From: Mesorhizobium sp. WSM2240
GTDB lineage: Bacteria; Pseudomonadota; Alphaproteobacteria; Rhizobiales; Rhizobiaceae
Reading direction: 5' to 3'
Length of the DNA stretch: 64,000 nucleotides
Assembly: GCF_040438645.1 (NCBI RefSeq)
Contig: NZ_CP159253.1
Span: 4,154,001-4,218,000, forward strand
The translations under genes and the position numbers were made by a program. Below the pieces are notes generated by a model. The model saw only the letters and a program-made list of their open reading frames with translations, had not been told where the DNA came from and searched no databases. Below are positions 1-9,398 of the stretch, piece by piece; the stretch's first letter is position 1; every line of letters starts with the position of its first letter.

Positions 1-56
1 AGCCGCTGGCGGCCGCCAACCGGCGCATCGAGATCCTGCTGAAAGGCGGCGAATGA
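1..56 (+). CDS. motB: MotB C-terminal end (partial)
   Basis: Only the last 17 codons and the stop are in the window (frame from base 3). The peptide ends AAANRRIEILLKGGE, the typical end of the OmpA-like peptidoglycan-binding domain of MotB, the stator subunit that anchors the motor to the cell wall. The TGA stop overlaps the motC start (ATGA), so the two are translationally coupled. The assignment rests on this tail and on the motC neighbour. Confidence 0.75.
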   Translation, partial: PLAAANRRIEILLKGGE

Positions 57-1348
57 GACTGACTGCCGCAGTCGGCGTTGTCGGGCTGGCGCTCGTTGCG
101 GGCTTGCCGCCTGCGATTTCGCATGGTGCCGGCGGCAGCGGTTTGCAACCGTTCCAGATGGTGCGCTCGCTTCAACTCGTCCAGGACCGCATCGCCAGTG
201 GCGACCACGCCGCTCTTCCCATGCAGCGCAAACTGCTCGAGATGATCGACGCCAAGCTGCGCGAGGGCGATAGCAAAGAACTCGGCGAGCCGCGAAACTA
301 CCGGGCCATGCTGGTCTACGCTATGAGCGGCGGCAACCCGACGACGATCGAGGCCGCTATGGCGCGCCTCGATATCGACGCGAAAAACAGAGGCATCGGC
401 GCCGGCATACTGAACTATCTGACCGGCCGGCCGAAGGAGGCGCAGACCGCGCTTGCAACCGTCGACCCGATGCTGGCCCCGCCGGAGCTGGGCGCGTTCC
501 TGGCCCTTGTCAAAGGCTCGCTGGTGGCGCTCGAATCTCCGAAATCGGCGCTGACTTTGTTCGACCAGGCCCGGCTGCTCGGCCCCGGCACGCTGGTCGA
601 GGAGGCGGCTCTGCGCCGCATCGTCGGCATCTGCGGCACGACCGGCGACGCCGAGCGTTTCGTGGCCGCCTCGTCGCAATATGTCAGGAACTATCTCCGC
701 TCGCCCTATGCCAGCCAGTTCGCCGATTCCTTCGTATCCGGCATCGTCGCGCTCAATGCCTCGCTCGGGCTGGACCGGATCGAGAAGATCGTGGACATGA
801 TGCACGCCGAGCAGCAGCAGGTGATCTACCTGCGTGTCGCGCGCCGCGCGGCAATTGACGGGTTGAAGGAGCTTTCGGCCTTTGCTTCCGAAAAGGCGGA
901 GCGCAAGGCGCCTGGCCCCAGGCAGGAGGAAGATCCGCGCGCCCTGCTCTATTCCAGCCTGGCGTCTGTAACCTCGGGTTCGATCGAGGAGGTGCAAGCC
1001 AAGATCGGGAGGATCGACCGCTCCAGACTGTCGGAAAGTGACCGCAGGCTGCTCGACGCAGTACGCGCGGTCGCGGCCGAAGTCACCGCCGAGCCGCCCG
1101 TGCCTAATATCAAGGCCGTTGCGCTGCCGGTGGACGGACCCGCCAGGCCGGCAATTGCGCCTGTCGCGGGAGCCGATCCCGCCCGCGCTGGCGGAGTGTT
1201 GGTCGCGGCGCCGCGTGAGAGCCCGGCCATCGAAACCGCCAAGGCCGACGAAACGACCGCACCGCCCGATCCCGCCACGGCCCTCGCCGCGGAAACGCGC
1301 AAGAAACTCGAAGCGATCGATAAACTTCTCGGAGAAGCCGCCAAATGA
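53..1348 (+). CDS. motC: Chemotaxis/motility protein MotC
   Basis: 431-residue periplasmic motility protein of the rhizobial type. In Sinorhizobium, MotC is exported and needed for motor rotation, probably through contact with MotB. The N-terminus (residues 1-25, MRLTAAVGVVGLALVAGL) is a clear signal peptide. A helical body follows (about 30-340), then an Ala/Pro-rich stretch and a short C-terminal helix (KKLEAIDKLLGEAAK). It overlaps motB upstream and fliK downstream by 4 nt each, indicating one operon. MotC has no counterpart in enteric bacteria, which supports a Rhizobiales origin. Confidence 0.9.
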   Translation: MRLTAAVGVVGLALVAGLPPAISHGAGGSGLQPFQMVRSLQLVQDRIASGDHAALPMQRKLLEMIDAKLREGDSKELGEPRNYRAMLVYAMSGGNPTTIEAAMARLDIDAKNRGIGAGILNYLTGRPKEAQTALATVDPMLAPPELGAFLALVKGSLVALESPKSALTLFDQARLLGPGTLVEEAALRRIVGICGTTGDAERFVAASSQYVRNYLRSPYASQFADSFVSGIVALNASLGLDRIEKIVDMMHAEQQQVIYLRVARRAAIDGLKELSAFASEKAERKAPGPRQEEDPRALLYSSLASVTSGSIEEVQAKIGRIDRSRLSESDRRLLDAVRAVAAEVTAEPPVPNIKAVALPVDGPARPAIAPVAGADPARAGGVLVAAPRESPAIETAKADETTAPPDPATALAAETRKKLEAIDKLLGEAAK

Positions 1349-2790
1349 CCACCAGCGTCAAGCAAGCTTGGGCGGCGCTGTTGCCGGACCGGGCGAAAGC
1401 CGACGCGCCGCGCCAGAACGGCAAAGGCGACGACACCGCATTTTCCGAAGCGGTCAAGTTCGGCGCGCCCGGCAAACAGTCGCGCTCCTCCACTGCGGAC
1501 GCGGCCGGCGAGCTTCGTCGGCCCGGCTGGAATGTCGAGCTCAACCTCCCGGACCGGAACGTCGGCGAGCCGCATGTGGCCGGAGCAAACAACACGTACC
1601 TCCCGCGCATTGCTGCCGAACACGGAGATGCTGATGGTCATGAAGACCCCAAAGCCGCGGAAGAACATCCAGCTTTGGAAGAGCGTACCGCGAACGCATC
1701 GGAGACGATGCCGATCGCGTTCAGACCGCCGCTTCCGCCAATGATTTTGCTGGGCGGCTTTGGTAGGCCTGATGCCGGAGCGGCGTCCGAGGGCGATCTC
1801 GCCTCATCGACCGCACCTGCCTCGTTGCAGACGGACATTGCATCGGTCAAAGCAGACGCCACACTGGCCAAAATAGCGGTTGTGGCGTTGCCGGCCGTGG
1901 CAGCCGCGGCGCTTAACGTGCCGCTGCAAGGCAGCGCCAAAACCGTGTCCACCGAAAGTGCTGTCGCGCAACACGCGGCTGAACAGTCGGCAAAGGCCTC
2001 CGGCAAGGCAGCGGAGCCCAGGCCTGTACCGGCATCGTCCGGCGAACTCGCCATGAAGTCGCCGGCCGGCGCCGCCTCGACCAACGAGACCATCAAGCCG
2101 GTGGCTGCCAAATCCGCTCTGCGGCCGGACGCTGCTGCAAGCACCACGATCACCCGCGATTCGTCGCACGAAAAAAGTGCTTCTGATAGGCCGGGCCAGG
2201 CAGCCCCCGTCACTGTTCTTATCCGGCAAAACGCCCCCGCCCCCGCGACGCCCTTCCCCGGCCTGACGGCCGCGCCTCTGCTGACCGTCATCACGGCAGA
2301 CGGGTCATGGCAGCATCTCGCTGCTGCCGATTTGCGTGCCTTGCCCGCGCAAAACTCAGTTGCCTCGGCGCATTCCCTGAAGGTGCAACTGCATCCGGCC
2401 GAGCTTGGAATGGTCACCGCCAGCCTGCGCTTCTCCGGCGAGCAGCTTACGGTCGAACTGCAAGTGGAATCCATCGAGGCGCAGCAGCGGCTGAGTGCAG
2501 ACAGCGACACGATCGTCAAGTCGCTGCGCGCGCTCGGACTGGAGGTCGATCGTGTCACCATTCAGCAATCTACGGTTGCACAAACGTCGAATCCTCGCAC
2601 CGACACAAACGCCGGCCAGAACGGTCAGCCAGCCTCCGATCGTCAGTCGTTCAACGCGGCGGGTTCCGGCGGCGGCAACGGCCAGGCCGGCGGCCAGCAA
2701 TCCGGAAGGAACACCTCGGATGGCGCTCAAGCCTCCCAGAACAGCGTTCGTGGCAGCGCGGATCGCGCTGGCGGCGGGCTTTATATCTAG
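1345..2790 (+). CDS. fliK: Flagellar hook-length control protein FliK (formerly MotD)
   Basis: 481 residues. The first 330 or so are low-complexity, Ala/Pro/Ser-rich and probably disordered, as expected for a secreted molecular ruler. Residues about 335-410 form the conserved C-terminal FliK domain that switches export specificity: LKVQLHPAELGMVTASLRF and then a segment ending LRALGLEVDRVTI. The tail is Gly/Gln/Ser-rich. In rhizobia this gene was first called motD and later shown to be FliK. It starts at the ATGA shared with motC, and its 3' end overlaps the transglycosylase gene by 71 nt. Confidence 0.88.
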   Translation: MTTSVKQAWAALLPDRAKADAPRQNGKGDDTAFSEAVKFGAPGKQSRSSTADAAGELRRPGWNVELNLPDRNVGEPHVAGANNTYLPRIAAEHGDADGHEDPKAAEEHPALEERTANASETMPIAFRPPLPPMILLGGFGRPDAGAASEGDLASSTAPASLQTDIASVKADATLAKIAVVALPAVAAAALNVPLQGSAKTVSTESAVAQHAAEQSAKASGKAAEPRPVPASSGELAMKSPAGAASTNETIKPVAAKSALRPDAAASTTITRDSSHEKSASDRPGQAAPVTVLIRQNAPAPATPFPGLTAAPLLTVITADGSWQHLAAADLRALPAQNSVASAHSLKVQLHPAELGMVTASLRFSGEQLTVELQVESIEAQQRLSADSDTIVKSLRALGLEVDRVTIQQSTVAQTSNPRTDTNAGQNGQPASDRQSFNAAGSGGGNGQAGGQQSGRNTSDGAQASQNSVRGSADRAGGGLYI

Positions 2791-3310
2791 TGCCGCAAAC
2801 GTTTTGCCGGCTGCCGCCCAGAACCCCTGCGAATCCGAGATCCTGCGCGCCGCCGACCGCTACGGCGTGCCCGCCGGCATCCTCTATGCCGTCGGGCTGA
2901 CGGAGACCGGACGGAAAGGCAGCCTTCAGCCTAACGCCTTGAACATAGAAGGAAAAGCGGTTTTCCCGGCCAGCGCCGGCGAAGCCGTCGCTACCTTCGA
3001 GAGCGCTCGCCGAAGTGGCGTAAAGCTCATCGATTTAGGCTGCATGCAGATCAATCACCACTATCATTCGGAGCATTTCCGGAGCGTTGAGGAGATGCTC
3101 GACCCGCGCCGCAATGTCGATTATGCGGCCCGTTTTCTGTCGCGGCTGCATGCGCGCCACCAGACCTGGTCGATGGCGGTAGCGCGCTATCACGCAGGCC
3201 CCGACAACGACCCTGCGCAGAAGCGCTACGTCTGCCGCGTCATCGCCAACATGGTCGCGACCGGCTTCGGCAAATGGACCGAAAACGCCAGAAGTTTCTG
3301 CAACCGGTGA
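2720..3310 (+). CDS. Periplasmic lytic transglycosylase (SLT domain), flagellar cluster
   Basis: 196 residues from the ATG at 2720. This start gives a proper signal peptide (hydrophobic residues 8-30, then AAAQNPCESE), whereas the longer frame reads through fliK. The SLT fold is recognisable: catalytic Glu in YAVGLTETG, the GCMQIN motif, and the C-terminal WSMAVARYHAG. Such enzymes cleave peptidoglycan glycan strands and in this position probably open the wall for the rod or stator. The same gene order (fliK, transglycosylase, rem) is seen in other rhizobia. It should not be confused with MotE, the MotC chaperone, which lies between flgI and flgH. Confidence 0.82.
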   Translation: MALKPPRTAFVAARIALAAGFISSAANVLPAAAQNPCESEILRAADRYGVPAGILYAVGLTETGRKGSLQPNALNIEGKAVFPASAGEAVATFESARRSGVKLIDLGCMQINHHYHSEHFRSVEEMLDPRRNVDYAARFLSRLHARHQTWSMAVARYHAGPDNDPAQKRYVCRVIANMVATGFGKWTENARSFCNR

Positions 3311-3487
3311 CCGATTGCGAGCCTTGCTGGCGAGAATCAACCGAAAGGCCGCCGCCACTACCGGCGCAACCTCTGGCTGCTCCAGACTCCCAAGAAACTA
3401 GCTACAAGAAATGACGGTTGTTCAGGAATAACATCAACCGCTACCCCTTTCCTCACTGAAATTGCAGATGATTCGGAGGGCGGGCCG

Positions 3488-4156
3488 ATGATCGTTATCG
3501 TGGACGAGCGAAAGCTCGTCACTGACGGATACAACTCACTTTTCGACCGGGAAGGCGTCGCAAGCGCAGGCTTTGCGTCGGGCGAATTCGACGAGTGGGT
3601 CGAAAGCGCGGCCGACGAGGACGTCAAATCAGTCAGGGCGTTTCTGATCGGAGATTGTGGCGAAGATACGGTCTCTCCGCGCAAAATTCGTGGCAGAACC
3701 GGGGCGCCTGTCATCGCGCTCAGCGAACACCACTCGCTTGAAAACACGCTCAGGCTGTTCGAAGCCGGTGTCGACGACGTTATCCGCAAGCCGGTCCACA
3801 TCCGCGAGATCCTGGCGCGCATCTCGGCGATCAGCCGCCGCGCGCAGGAAGAAACGAGCTTCACCGAAATCGGCGCGATGCGCATTTTCCTCGACGGCCG
3901 CGACCCCGAGATCGAGGGTCAGCCATTGCCGCTGCCGCGCCGCGAGCGCCGCATCCTTGAATATCTGGCGAGCAATCGCGGACGACGCGTCACCAAGACC
4001 CAGGTGTTCAACGCCATCTACGGCATCTTCGACGAAGAGGTCGAGGAGAACGTCGTCGAGAGCCACATCAGCAAGCTGCGCAAGAAACTGCGCGAGAAGC
4101 TCGGCTTCGATCCGATCGATTCGAAGCGCTTCCTCGGCTATCGGCTGATCGGCTGA
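3488..4156 (+). CDS. rem: Motility transcriptional activator Rem (OmpR-type)
   Basis: 222 residues. Residues 1-115 form a receiver-like domain and 125-222 a winged-helix DNA-binding domain ([15 protein letters not shown], then [17 protein letters not shown] and FLGYRLIG). In Sinorhizobium, Rem activates class II motility genes during exponential growth. The receiver looks degenerate: the conserved Lys is present (VIRKPVHI), but the beta-3 region reads [10 protein letters not shown], so the phospho-acceptor Asp is displaced or absent. No partner kinase lies nearby. The SD GGAGGG sits 8 nt upstream of the ATG. A 177-nt gap after the transglycosylase leaves room for its own promoter. Confidence 0.88.
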   Translation: MIVIVDERKLVTDGYNSLFDREGVASAGFASGEFDEWVESAADEDVKSVRAFLIGDCGEDTVSPRKIRGRTGAPVIALSEHHSLENTLRLFEAGVDDVIRKPVHIREILARISAISRRAQEETSFTEIGAMRIFLDGRDPEIEGQPLPLPRRERRILEYLASNRGRRVTKTQVFNAIYGIFDEEVEENVVESHISKLRKKLREKLGFDPIDSKRFLGYRLIG

Positions 4157-4253
4157 TGCCGCTTCCGGACGCGGCCTCGAGCCGCGCCAGCCTCGCGCAA
4201 GTCATAAGCGCTAGCATCATGACCTGCGGCCTGGAAATCGAGGAGATGGTTCG

Positions 4254-5513
4254 ATGAGCCTTTACGGAATGATGCGCACCGGCGTTTCGGGCATGAACGC
4301 CCAGGCCAACCGGCTCTCAGCCGTCGCCGACAACATCGCCAATTCGAGCACCACCGGCTACAAGCGCGCCACCACCGAATTCGCGTCGCTGGTCCTGCCG
4401 AGCACCAACGGCAATTATGCCTCCGGCGGCGTCACCACCTCGATCCGCAACTCGATCAGCCAGCAGGGCGACCTGAAATTCACCACCTCGGGCAGCGACC
4501 TGGCGATTAACGGCGCCGGCTTCTTCGTCGTCCAGGGTCCCGGCGGTGCGCCTGTACTGACGCGTGCGGGCTCCTTCGTTCCGGACGGCGAAGGCCGTCT
4601 CGTCAACGCCGCCGGTTACCAGCTCCTCGGCTACAGCTTCGCCAATGGCGTGCCGAGTGCTGCCGCCAACGGCTTCGGCGGTCTTGAACCGGTGACTCTC
4701 GTCCAGAATGAGCTCGTCGCCACTCCGACCACCACCGGCGTCTTCACCGCCAATCTTCCGGCTAGCGCCGATATCGTTCCGGCCGCCAACCGTCCTTCGG
4801 CCAATGCGGCGACCGCCACCTACTCGGCCAAATCCTCGTTGATCACTTATGACAATCTCGGCGGCGAGGTCCTGCTCGATGTCTATTTCACCAAGACCGG
4901 CACAAACACCTGGGAAGTCGCGGTCTACAATCAGGCGAACGCCGCTCCCAACACCTCGTTTCCCTATACCGCGCCGGCGCTGGCCACCCAGACGCTGAGC
5001 TTCAACGCCACCGATGGCAAGCTGACCGGCCTCAGCGCCACCGACATCACCATTCCGATCCCCGGCGGCCTGTCGCTCGACCTCGACCTCGCCAAGACCA
5101 CGCAATTGGCGGAAACCTACACGCTGCTCGACGCCAAGGTGAACGGCAACGCGCCGAGTTCCATCGAGGGCATCGAGATCAGCAAGGACGGCACTGTCTT
5201 CGCGAATTACCAGAACGGTTCGTCGCGCGCGCTCTACCGTATTCCGATCGCCAATGTCGCCAGCCCCGACCAGCTCCTGATCATGCCGGGCAACGTCTTC
5301 ACCGAAAGCCCCGAATCCGGCGCGGTGCAGATCGGCTTCGCCAACGAGGCGGGTCGTGGCAGCGTCATGTCGGGCGCTCTGGAAAATTCCAACGTCGACA
5401 TCGCGGAAGAGCTGACCAGCATGATCGAGTCGCAGCGCAACTACACCGCCAACTCGAAGGTCTTCCAGACCGGCGCCGATTTGATGGACGTCCTGGTGAA
5501 CCTGAAGAGGTAA
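4254..5513 (+). CDS. flgE: Flagellar hook protein FlgE
   Basis: 419 residues. The N-terminus MSLYGMMRTGVSGMNAQANR and the following LSAVADNIANSSTTGYK are the flagellar rod/hook bb signature, and the C-terminus (ALENSNVDIAEELTSMIESQ, then NYTANSKVFQTGADLMD) is the flg_bbr_C coiled-coil region. FlgE polymerises into the curved hook joining basal body and filament. The SD GAGGAG is about 9 nt upstream of the ATG. It lies 97 nt after rem and probably has its own promoter, as a Rem target would. Confidence 0.95.
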   Translation: MSLYGMMRTGVSGMNAQANRLSAVADNIANSSTTGYKRATTEFASLVLPSTNGNYASGGVTTSIRNSISQQGDLKFTTSGSDLAINGAGFFVVQGPGGAPVLTRAGSFVPDGEGRLVNAAGYQLLGYSFANGVPSAAANGFGGLEPVTLVQNELVATPTTTGVFTANLPASADIVPAANRPSANAATATYSAKSSLITYDNLGGEVLLDVYFTKTGTNTWEVAVYNQANAAPNTSFPYTAPALATQTLSFNATDGKLTGLSATDITIPIPGGLSLDLDLAKTTQLAETYTLLDAKVNGNAPSSIEGIEISKDGTVFANYQNGSSRALYRIPIANVASPDQLLIMPGNVFTESPESGAVQIGFANEAGRGSVMSGALENSNVDIAEELTSMIESQRNYTANSKVFQTGADLMDVLVNLKR

Positions 5514-5545
5514 GCCGCAAGGCGAGAGCCTGATTGAGATAAAGC

Positions 5546-7009
5546 ATGTCGCTGTCTACCGCACTGAGCATCGCACAATCGTCGATTCTGAATACCGGGC
5601 GTCAGACCAGCGTCGTTTCCCGCAATGTCCTGGAGAGCCAGAACCCCGACTACGCGCGCCGCTCGGCAGTGGTGTCGAGCTCGGCGCCCGGCGTCCGCGT
5701 CGTCGAAATCCATCGCGCCACCAACGAGCAGCTTTTCCGCCAGAATCTTTCGGCCCAATCCGCCTGGAGCGGTCAGGGCGCGCTCTACTACGGCATGAAC
5801 CAACTCGGCCTGGCGGTGAACGGCGTCGACAATGCCACCTCGCCGGCCAACGCCATCGGCGAGTTGCAGAAGGCGCTGCAGCTTTATTCCGCCACGCCGT
5901 CCAACGGCAATCTCGCCGCCAACGCCGTCAATGCCGCCCGCCAGGTCGTACGCGGCCTGAACGACGCCTCCACCTCGATCCAGACCTTCCGTGTCCAGAC
6001 CGACCAGGAGATCTCTACCGCCGTCAACGAGCTGAATACGCTGCTCGCCAACTTCCAGGCTGCCAACAACAACGTCATCAACGGCACGCGCGCCGGCCGC
6101 GACACCTCGGACGCGCTGGACCAGCGCGACGCCATCCTGAAGAAGATCGCCGACTACGTTCCGGTCTCCAGCTTCACGCGCGGCGACAACGACATGGTGC
6201 TGATGACCATGGACGGCACGACCCTGTTCGAGGCCGGGCCGCGCACCGTCAGCTTCCAGCCTTCCACGGCCTATGCCGCGGGCATGGCCGGCAATTCCGT
6301 CTATGTCGACGGCGTGCCGATTGCTACCGCCACCGGCGGCAACACCAATGCATCGGGCAAAATCGCCGGCCTGGTCCAGTTGCGCGACAGCGTCTCTGCG
6401 ACCATGCAGAGCCAGCTCGACGAGATCGCACGCGGCCTGATCGCCGCCTTCGCCGAGACCGACCAGACGGGCGGTGGCGCCCCCGACCGGCCGGGGCTCT
6501 TCACCTGGCCAGGCGCGCCGGGCATGCCGCCTGCCGGGACGCTGGTCAACGGCCTTGCGGCCACCATCAGCCTCAACGCCGCGATGGACCCGAGCGCCGG
6601 CGGCAATCCGCAATTGCTGCGCGACGGCGGCGCCAATGGCGCTGCCTACGTCGCCAACACCACCGGCGGCGCCTCCTATGCCGAGTTGCTGATCGCCTAT
6701 GGCGACCGCCTGGAACAGCCCATGGCCTTCGACAATGCCGCCGGCAATGGCGCGAACTCCAGCCTGGTCAACTACTCCACCAGCGCCATCGGCTGGTTCG
6801 AGGGCCTGCGCCAGGAGGCCTTCAGGGCGGCGGAATCCAAGGAAGCGCTGGCGGTGCGCACCGCCGAGGCGCTGTCCAACGAGACCGGCGTCAATGTCGA
6901 CATGGAAATGTCTCTGCTGCTCGATCTCGAGCATTCCTACGAGGCCTCCGCCCGCCTGATCAAGGCAGTCGACGAGATGCTGGCCGCGCTGCTGGCGGCG
7001 GTGAGGTAG
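5546..7009 (+). CDS. flgK: Hook-associated protein 1 FlgK
   Basis: 487 residues. N-terminal helix MSLSTALSIAQSSILNTGRQ and C-terminal MEMSLLLDLEHSYEASARLI match the terminal coiled-coil regions of HAP1, which forms the first hook-filament junction layer. The rhizobial version is shorter than enteric FlgK (about 550). The gene follows flgE by 32 nt and precedes flgL by 4 nt, consistent with co-translation of the junction proteins. Confidence 0.93.
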   Translation: MSLSTALSIAQSSILNTGRQTSVVSRNVLESQNPDYARRSAVVSSSAPGVRVVEIHRATNEQLFRQNLSAQSAWSGQGALYYGMNQLGLAVNGVDNATSPANAIGELQKALQLYSATPSNGNLAANAVNAARQVVRGLNDASTSIQTFRVQTDQEISTAVNELNTLLANFQAANNNVINGTRAGRDTSDALDQRDAILKKIADYVPVSSFTRGDNDMVLMTMDGTTLFEAGPRTVSFQPSTAYAAGMAGNSVYVDGVPIATATGGNTNASGKIAGLVQLRDSVSATMQSQLDEIARGLIAAFAETDQTGGGAPDRPGLFTWPGAPGMPPAGTLVNGLAATISLNAAMDPSAGGNPQLLRDGGANGAAYVANTTGGASYAELLIAYGDRLEQPMAFDNAAGNGANSSLVNYSTSAIGWFEGLRQEAFRAAESKEALAVRTAEALSNETGVNVDMEMSLLLDLEHSYEASARLIKAVDEMLAALLAAVR

Positions 7010-7013
7010 CGCC

Positions 7014-8060
7014 ATGAAGACCTCCTTCGTCTCCTCCGCCGCCGTATCGCAGGCGATGCGCTACTCGCTGGTCCGCTCGCAGGGCGAACTCGTCAAGGCG
7101 CAAAAGGAAGTCTCGACCGGCAAGGTCGCCGACGCCGGCCTGGCGCTCGGCGCACGCACCGCTTCGTCCATCTCGTTTACCCGCGACATCGAGCGGCTGA
7201 AGGGCATCGTCGATTCCAACGGGCTGGTTTCGTCGCGCCTTTCGGCCACGCAAAAGGCGCTCGACCAGATCACCTTGACCGCGCAGGATTTCCTCGCCAC
7301 GCTCACCTCGGCTTCGTCGGGGGACGCGCTGGCAGACGTCACCCAGGCCAGCGGCGAGGCGACGCTCAAGGCGCTGACCTCGCTGCTCAACAGCAGCTTC
7401 AACGGCGAGCATCTCTTCGCCGGCACAAACACCGACGTGAAGCCGCTCGACGATTTCACAGCCGCCGGCTCGTCCGCCAAGGCCGCATTCGACGCGGCTT
7501 TCCTCGCCCATTTCGGCTTCGCGCAGAGCGACCCGGCGGCCGCCGCCATTGCCAAGCCGGACATGGAAGCCTTCCTCACCTCTGTCGAGCCGCAATTCCT
7601 CGGCGCCGGCTGGCAGGCCAACTGGTCCAACGCCACCGACCAGGCGATCGTCAGCCGCATCGCGCTCAACGAGACGGCGGTCACCTCGGTCAGCGCCAAC
7701 AATGACGGCGTGCGCAAGCTGGCCATGGCCGCCGCCACGATCAGCGATCTCCTGTCGAGCGAAGTCAGTATCGCCGGCCAATCGGCCGCGATCGCGCGGG
7801 CGGTCACCCTAGTCGGCGAGGCGATCGCCGATCTCGGCACGCTGCGGGCCGAGACCGGCATCACCGAAAAGCGCGTCACCGACGCCAGCCAGCGCATAAA
7901 ACTGCAGTCGGATCTCTTCGAGCGGCAGATCCTCGACCTTGAGGGCGTCGATCCCTACGAGGCGTCGACCCGGGTCGCCGACCTGCTCTCGCATATCGAG
8001 ACCTCATACGCGCTCACCGCGCGCATACAGCAACTGAGCTTCCTGAGATTCCTGGGGTAA
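7014..8060 (+). CDS. flgL: Hook-associated protein 3 FlgL
   Basis: 348 residues. It has the flagellin-like N-terminus (SQAMRYSLVRSQGELVKAQK, then VSTGK) and C-terminus (DPYEASTRVADLLSHIETSY, ending IQQLSFLRFL) that pair as the D0/D1 coiled coil. FlgL forms the second junction layer on which the filament is seeded. The start is 4 nt after the flgK stop, and flaF begins 7 nt after its end. Confidence 0.93.
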   Translation: MKTSFVSSAAVSQAMRYSLVRSQGELVKAQKEVSTGKVADAGLALGARTASSISFTRDIERLKGIVDSNGLVSSRLSATQKALDQITLTAQDFLATLTSASSGDALADVTQASGEATLKALTSLLNSSFNGEHLFAGTNTDVKPLDDFTAAGSSAKAAFDAAFLAHFGFAQSDPAAAAIAKPDMEAFLTSVEPQFLGAGWQANWSNATDQAIVSRIALNETAVTSVSANNDGVRKLAMAAATISDLLSSEVSIAGQSAAIARAVTLVGEAIADLGTLRAETGITEKRVTDASQRIKLQSDLFERQILDLEGVDPYEASTRVADLLSHIETSYALTARIQQLSFLRFLG

Positions 8061-8067
8061 GGGGCAA

Positions 8068-8415
8068 ATGTACCAATTTTCCTATGCCGACATTCAGACC
8101 GACTCCGTGGCCGACGCCAAGGATCGGGAAAGGCAGCTGCTCACCCGCTCGATCGATCTCCTGACCACCGCAAGCTCGGTCGGCACCAACTCCATGGAGG
8201 CCATCGAGGCGCTCCACTTCACCAACCGCGTCTGGACCTCCTTCGTGGAAGACCTCGGCAATCCCGAAAACGCCCTGCCCAAGGAGTTGCGCGCCAACCT
8301 GATCTCCATCGGCCTGTGGCTGCTGCGCGAGGCCGAGGAGGTCCGCCAGGGCCGCTCCGACAATTTCGAGGGGCTGATCGAGGTCTCGCAGATCATCCGG
8401 GACGGCATTCAATGA
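8068..8415 (+). CDS. flaF: Flagellin synthesis regulator FlaF
   Basis: 115 residues, usual FlaF length. The body contains RLQLLTRSIDL-like and LWLLREAEEVRQG segments typical of the family (KDRERQLLTRSIDLL near residue 20, LISIGLWLLREAEEVR near 80). FlaF is an alphaproteobacterial protein that promotes flagellin production, antagonistically to FlbT. Its TGA overlaps the flbT ATG (ATGA). Confidence 0.9.
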   Translation: MYQFSYADIQTDSVADAKDRERQLLTRSIDLLTTASSVGTNSMEAIEALHFTNRVWTSFVEDLGNPENALPKELRANLISIGLWLLREAEEVRQGRSDNFEGLIEVSQIIRDGIQ

Positions 8416-8852
8416 AGAACACGCTGAAAATCTCGCTGAAGCCCAATGAGAAGATCTATCTGAACGGCGCGGTCATCAGCGTCGACCGCAAGGTGACGAT
8501 CGAGCTCCTCAATGACGTGCAGTTCCTGCTGCAGAACCATGTGCTGCAGCCCAGCGAGGCGTCGACGCCGCTGCGCCAACTCTATTTCATGCTGCAGGTC
8601 ATGCTGATGGACCCGAACGGCGCGGCCGAGGCGCGCGCCATGTTCCGCCGGTCGCTGCCGCTGCTGCTTGCCAGCTTCGACGACGCCCATATCTGCACCA
8701 CGCTGAAGCAGGTCGACCGCCTGGTCGGCGAAGGCCATGTCTACGACGCGCTGAAGGCAATCCGCGGGCTCTATCCGCTCGAGGCCCAGGCGCTTGGCTT
8801 CCCGCAGGCTGCGCCAGAGCAGCCCCGCCCGATCGCGGTTGGAGAGAACTGA
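8412..8852 (+). CDS. flbT: Flagellar biosynthesis repressor FlbT
   Basis: 146 residues from the ATG at 8412, which overlaps the flaF stop; a longer frame from 8316 only reads through flaF. Conserved sequence includes MKNTLKISLKPNEKIYLNGA and LQPSEASTPLRQLYFMLQVM. FlbT acts post-transcriptionally on flagellin mRNA in alphaproteobacteria (shown in Caulobacter), tying flagellin synthesis to hook completion. The stop overlaps the flgD start by one base (TGATG). Confidence 0.92.
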   Translation: MKNTLKISLKPNEKIYLNGAVISVDRKVTIELLNDVQFLLQNHVLQPSEASTPLRQLYFMLQVMLMDPNGAAEARAMFRRSLPLLLASFDDAHICTTLKQVDRLVGEGHVYDALKAIRGLYPLEAQALGFPQAAPEQPRPIAVGEN

Positions 8853-9259
8853 TGAACGTCCAGATGAATACGACGCAGACGTCGACTGCCAATTCGACGG
8901 ACCAGACTTCGAAGACGGCGGTCGATTACCAGTCCTTCCTGAAGCTGCTGGTCGCCGAGATGAAGAACCAGGATCCGACCAACCCGATGGATTCGACACA
9001 ATACGTGGCGCAGCTCGCCGCATTCTCGCAGGTCGAGCAGTCGGTGCAGATCAACACCAAGCTCGACCAGCTCCTGCAATCCTCGTCGCTGGCGCAGGCC
9101 GACGCTCTGATCGGGCGCACCATCACCTCTGCCGACGGCAAGGTGACGGGCAAGGTCGCCGAGGTGCGGCTCCTCTCCGACGGCATCGTCGCGGTGCTGG
9201 AAGGCGGCAAGGAGGTCACCGTCGGCCCGGGCATCAAAATCGCGCCCAGCGCGTCATGA
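8852..9259 (+). CDS. flgD: Flagellar hook-capping protein FlgD
   Basis: 135 residues, the short rhizobial form with only the N-terminal export/capping region and a small beta domain. Key motif: YQSFLKLLVAEMKNQDPTNP followed by MDSTQYVAQLAAFSQVEQ. FlgD caps the growing hook and is discarded on completion. Its start overlaps the flbT stop by one base. Confidence 0.93.
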   Translation: MNVQMNTTQTSTANSTDQTSKTAVDYQSFLKLLVAEMKNQDPTNPMDSTQYVAQLAAFSQVEQSVQINTKLDQLLQSSSLAQADALIGRTITSADGKVTGKVAEVRLLSDGIVAVLEGGKEVTVGPGIKIAPSAS

Positions 9260-9398
9260 GCGGCTTATCGGCCAGAACCTTTCCGCTGTCGGTTGTTGAT
9301 GGCCCTCACCTCCCACCCGCAAGGACGTCGAGAACCGCATCTGGATTTACCCGCGTGATCCCATCCGAAGCGGCTCCATCTTTTCGGAAACGCACGCC

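Noticed and set aside
2495-2719. Upstream extension of the transglycosylase
   Set aside because: These codons lie in fliK in another frame and would put the signal peptide in mid-protein.
4317-7015. Long minus-strand frames opposite flgE and flgK
   Set aside because: Antisense shadows typical of GC-rich codon bias; the plus-strand genes are unmistakable flagellar proteins.
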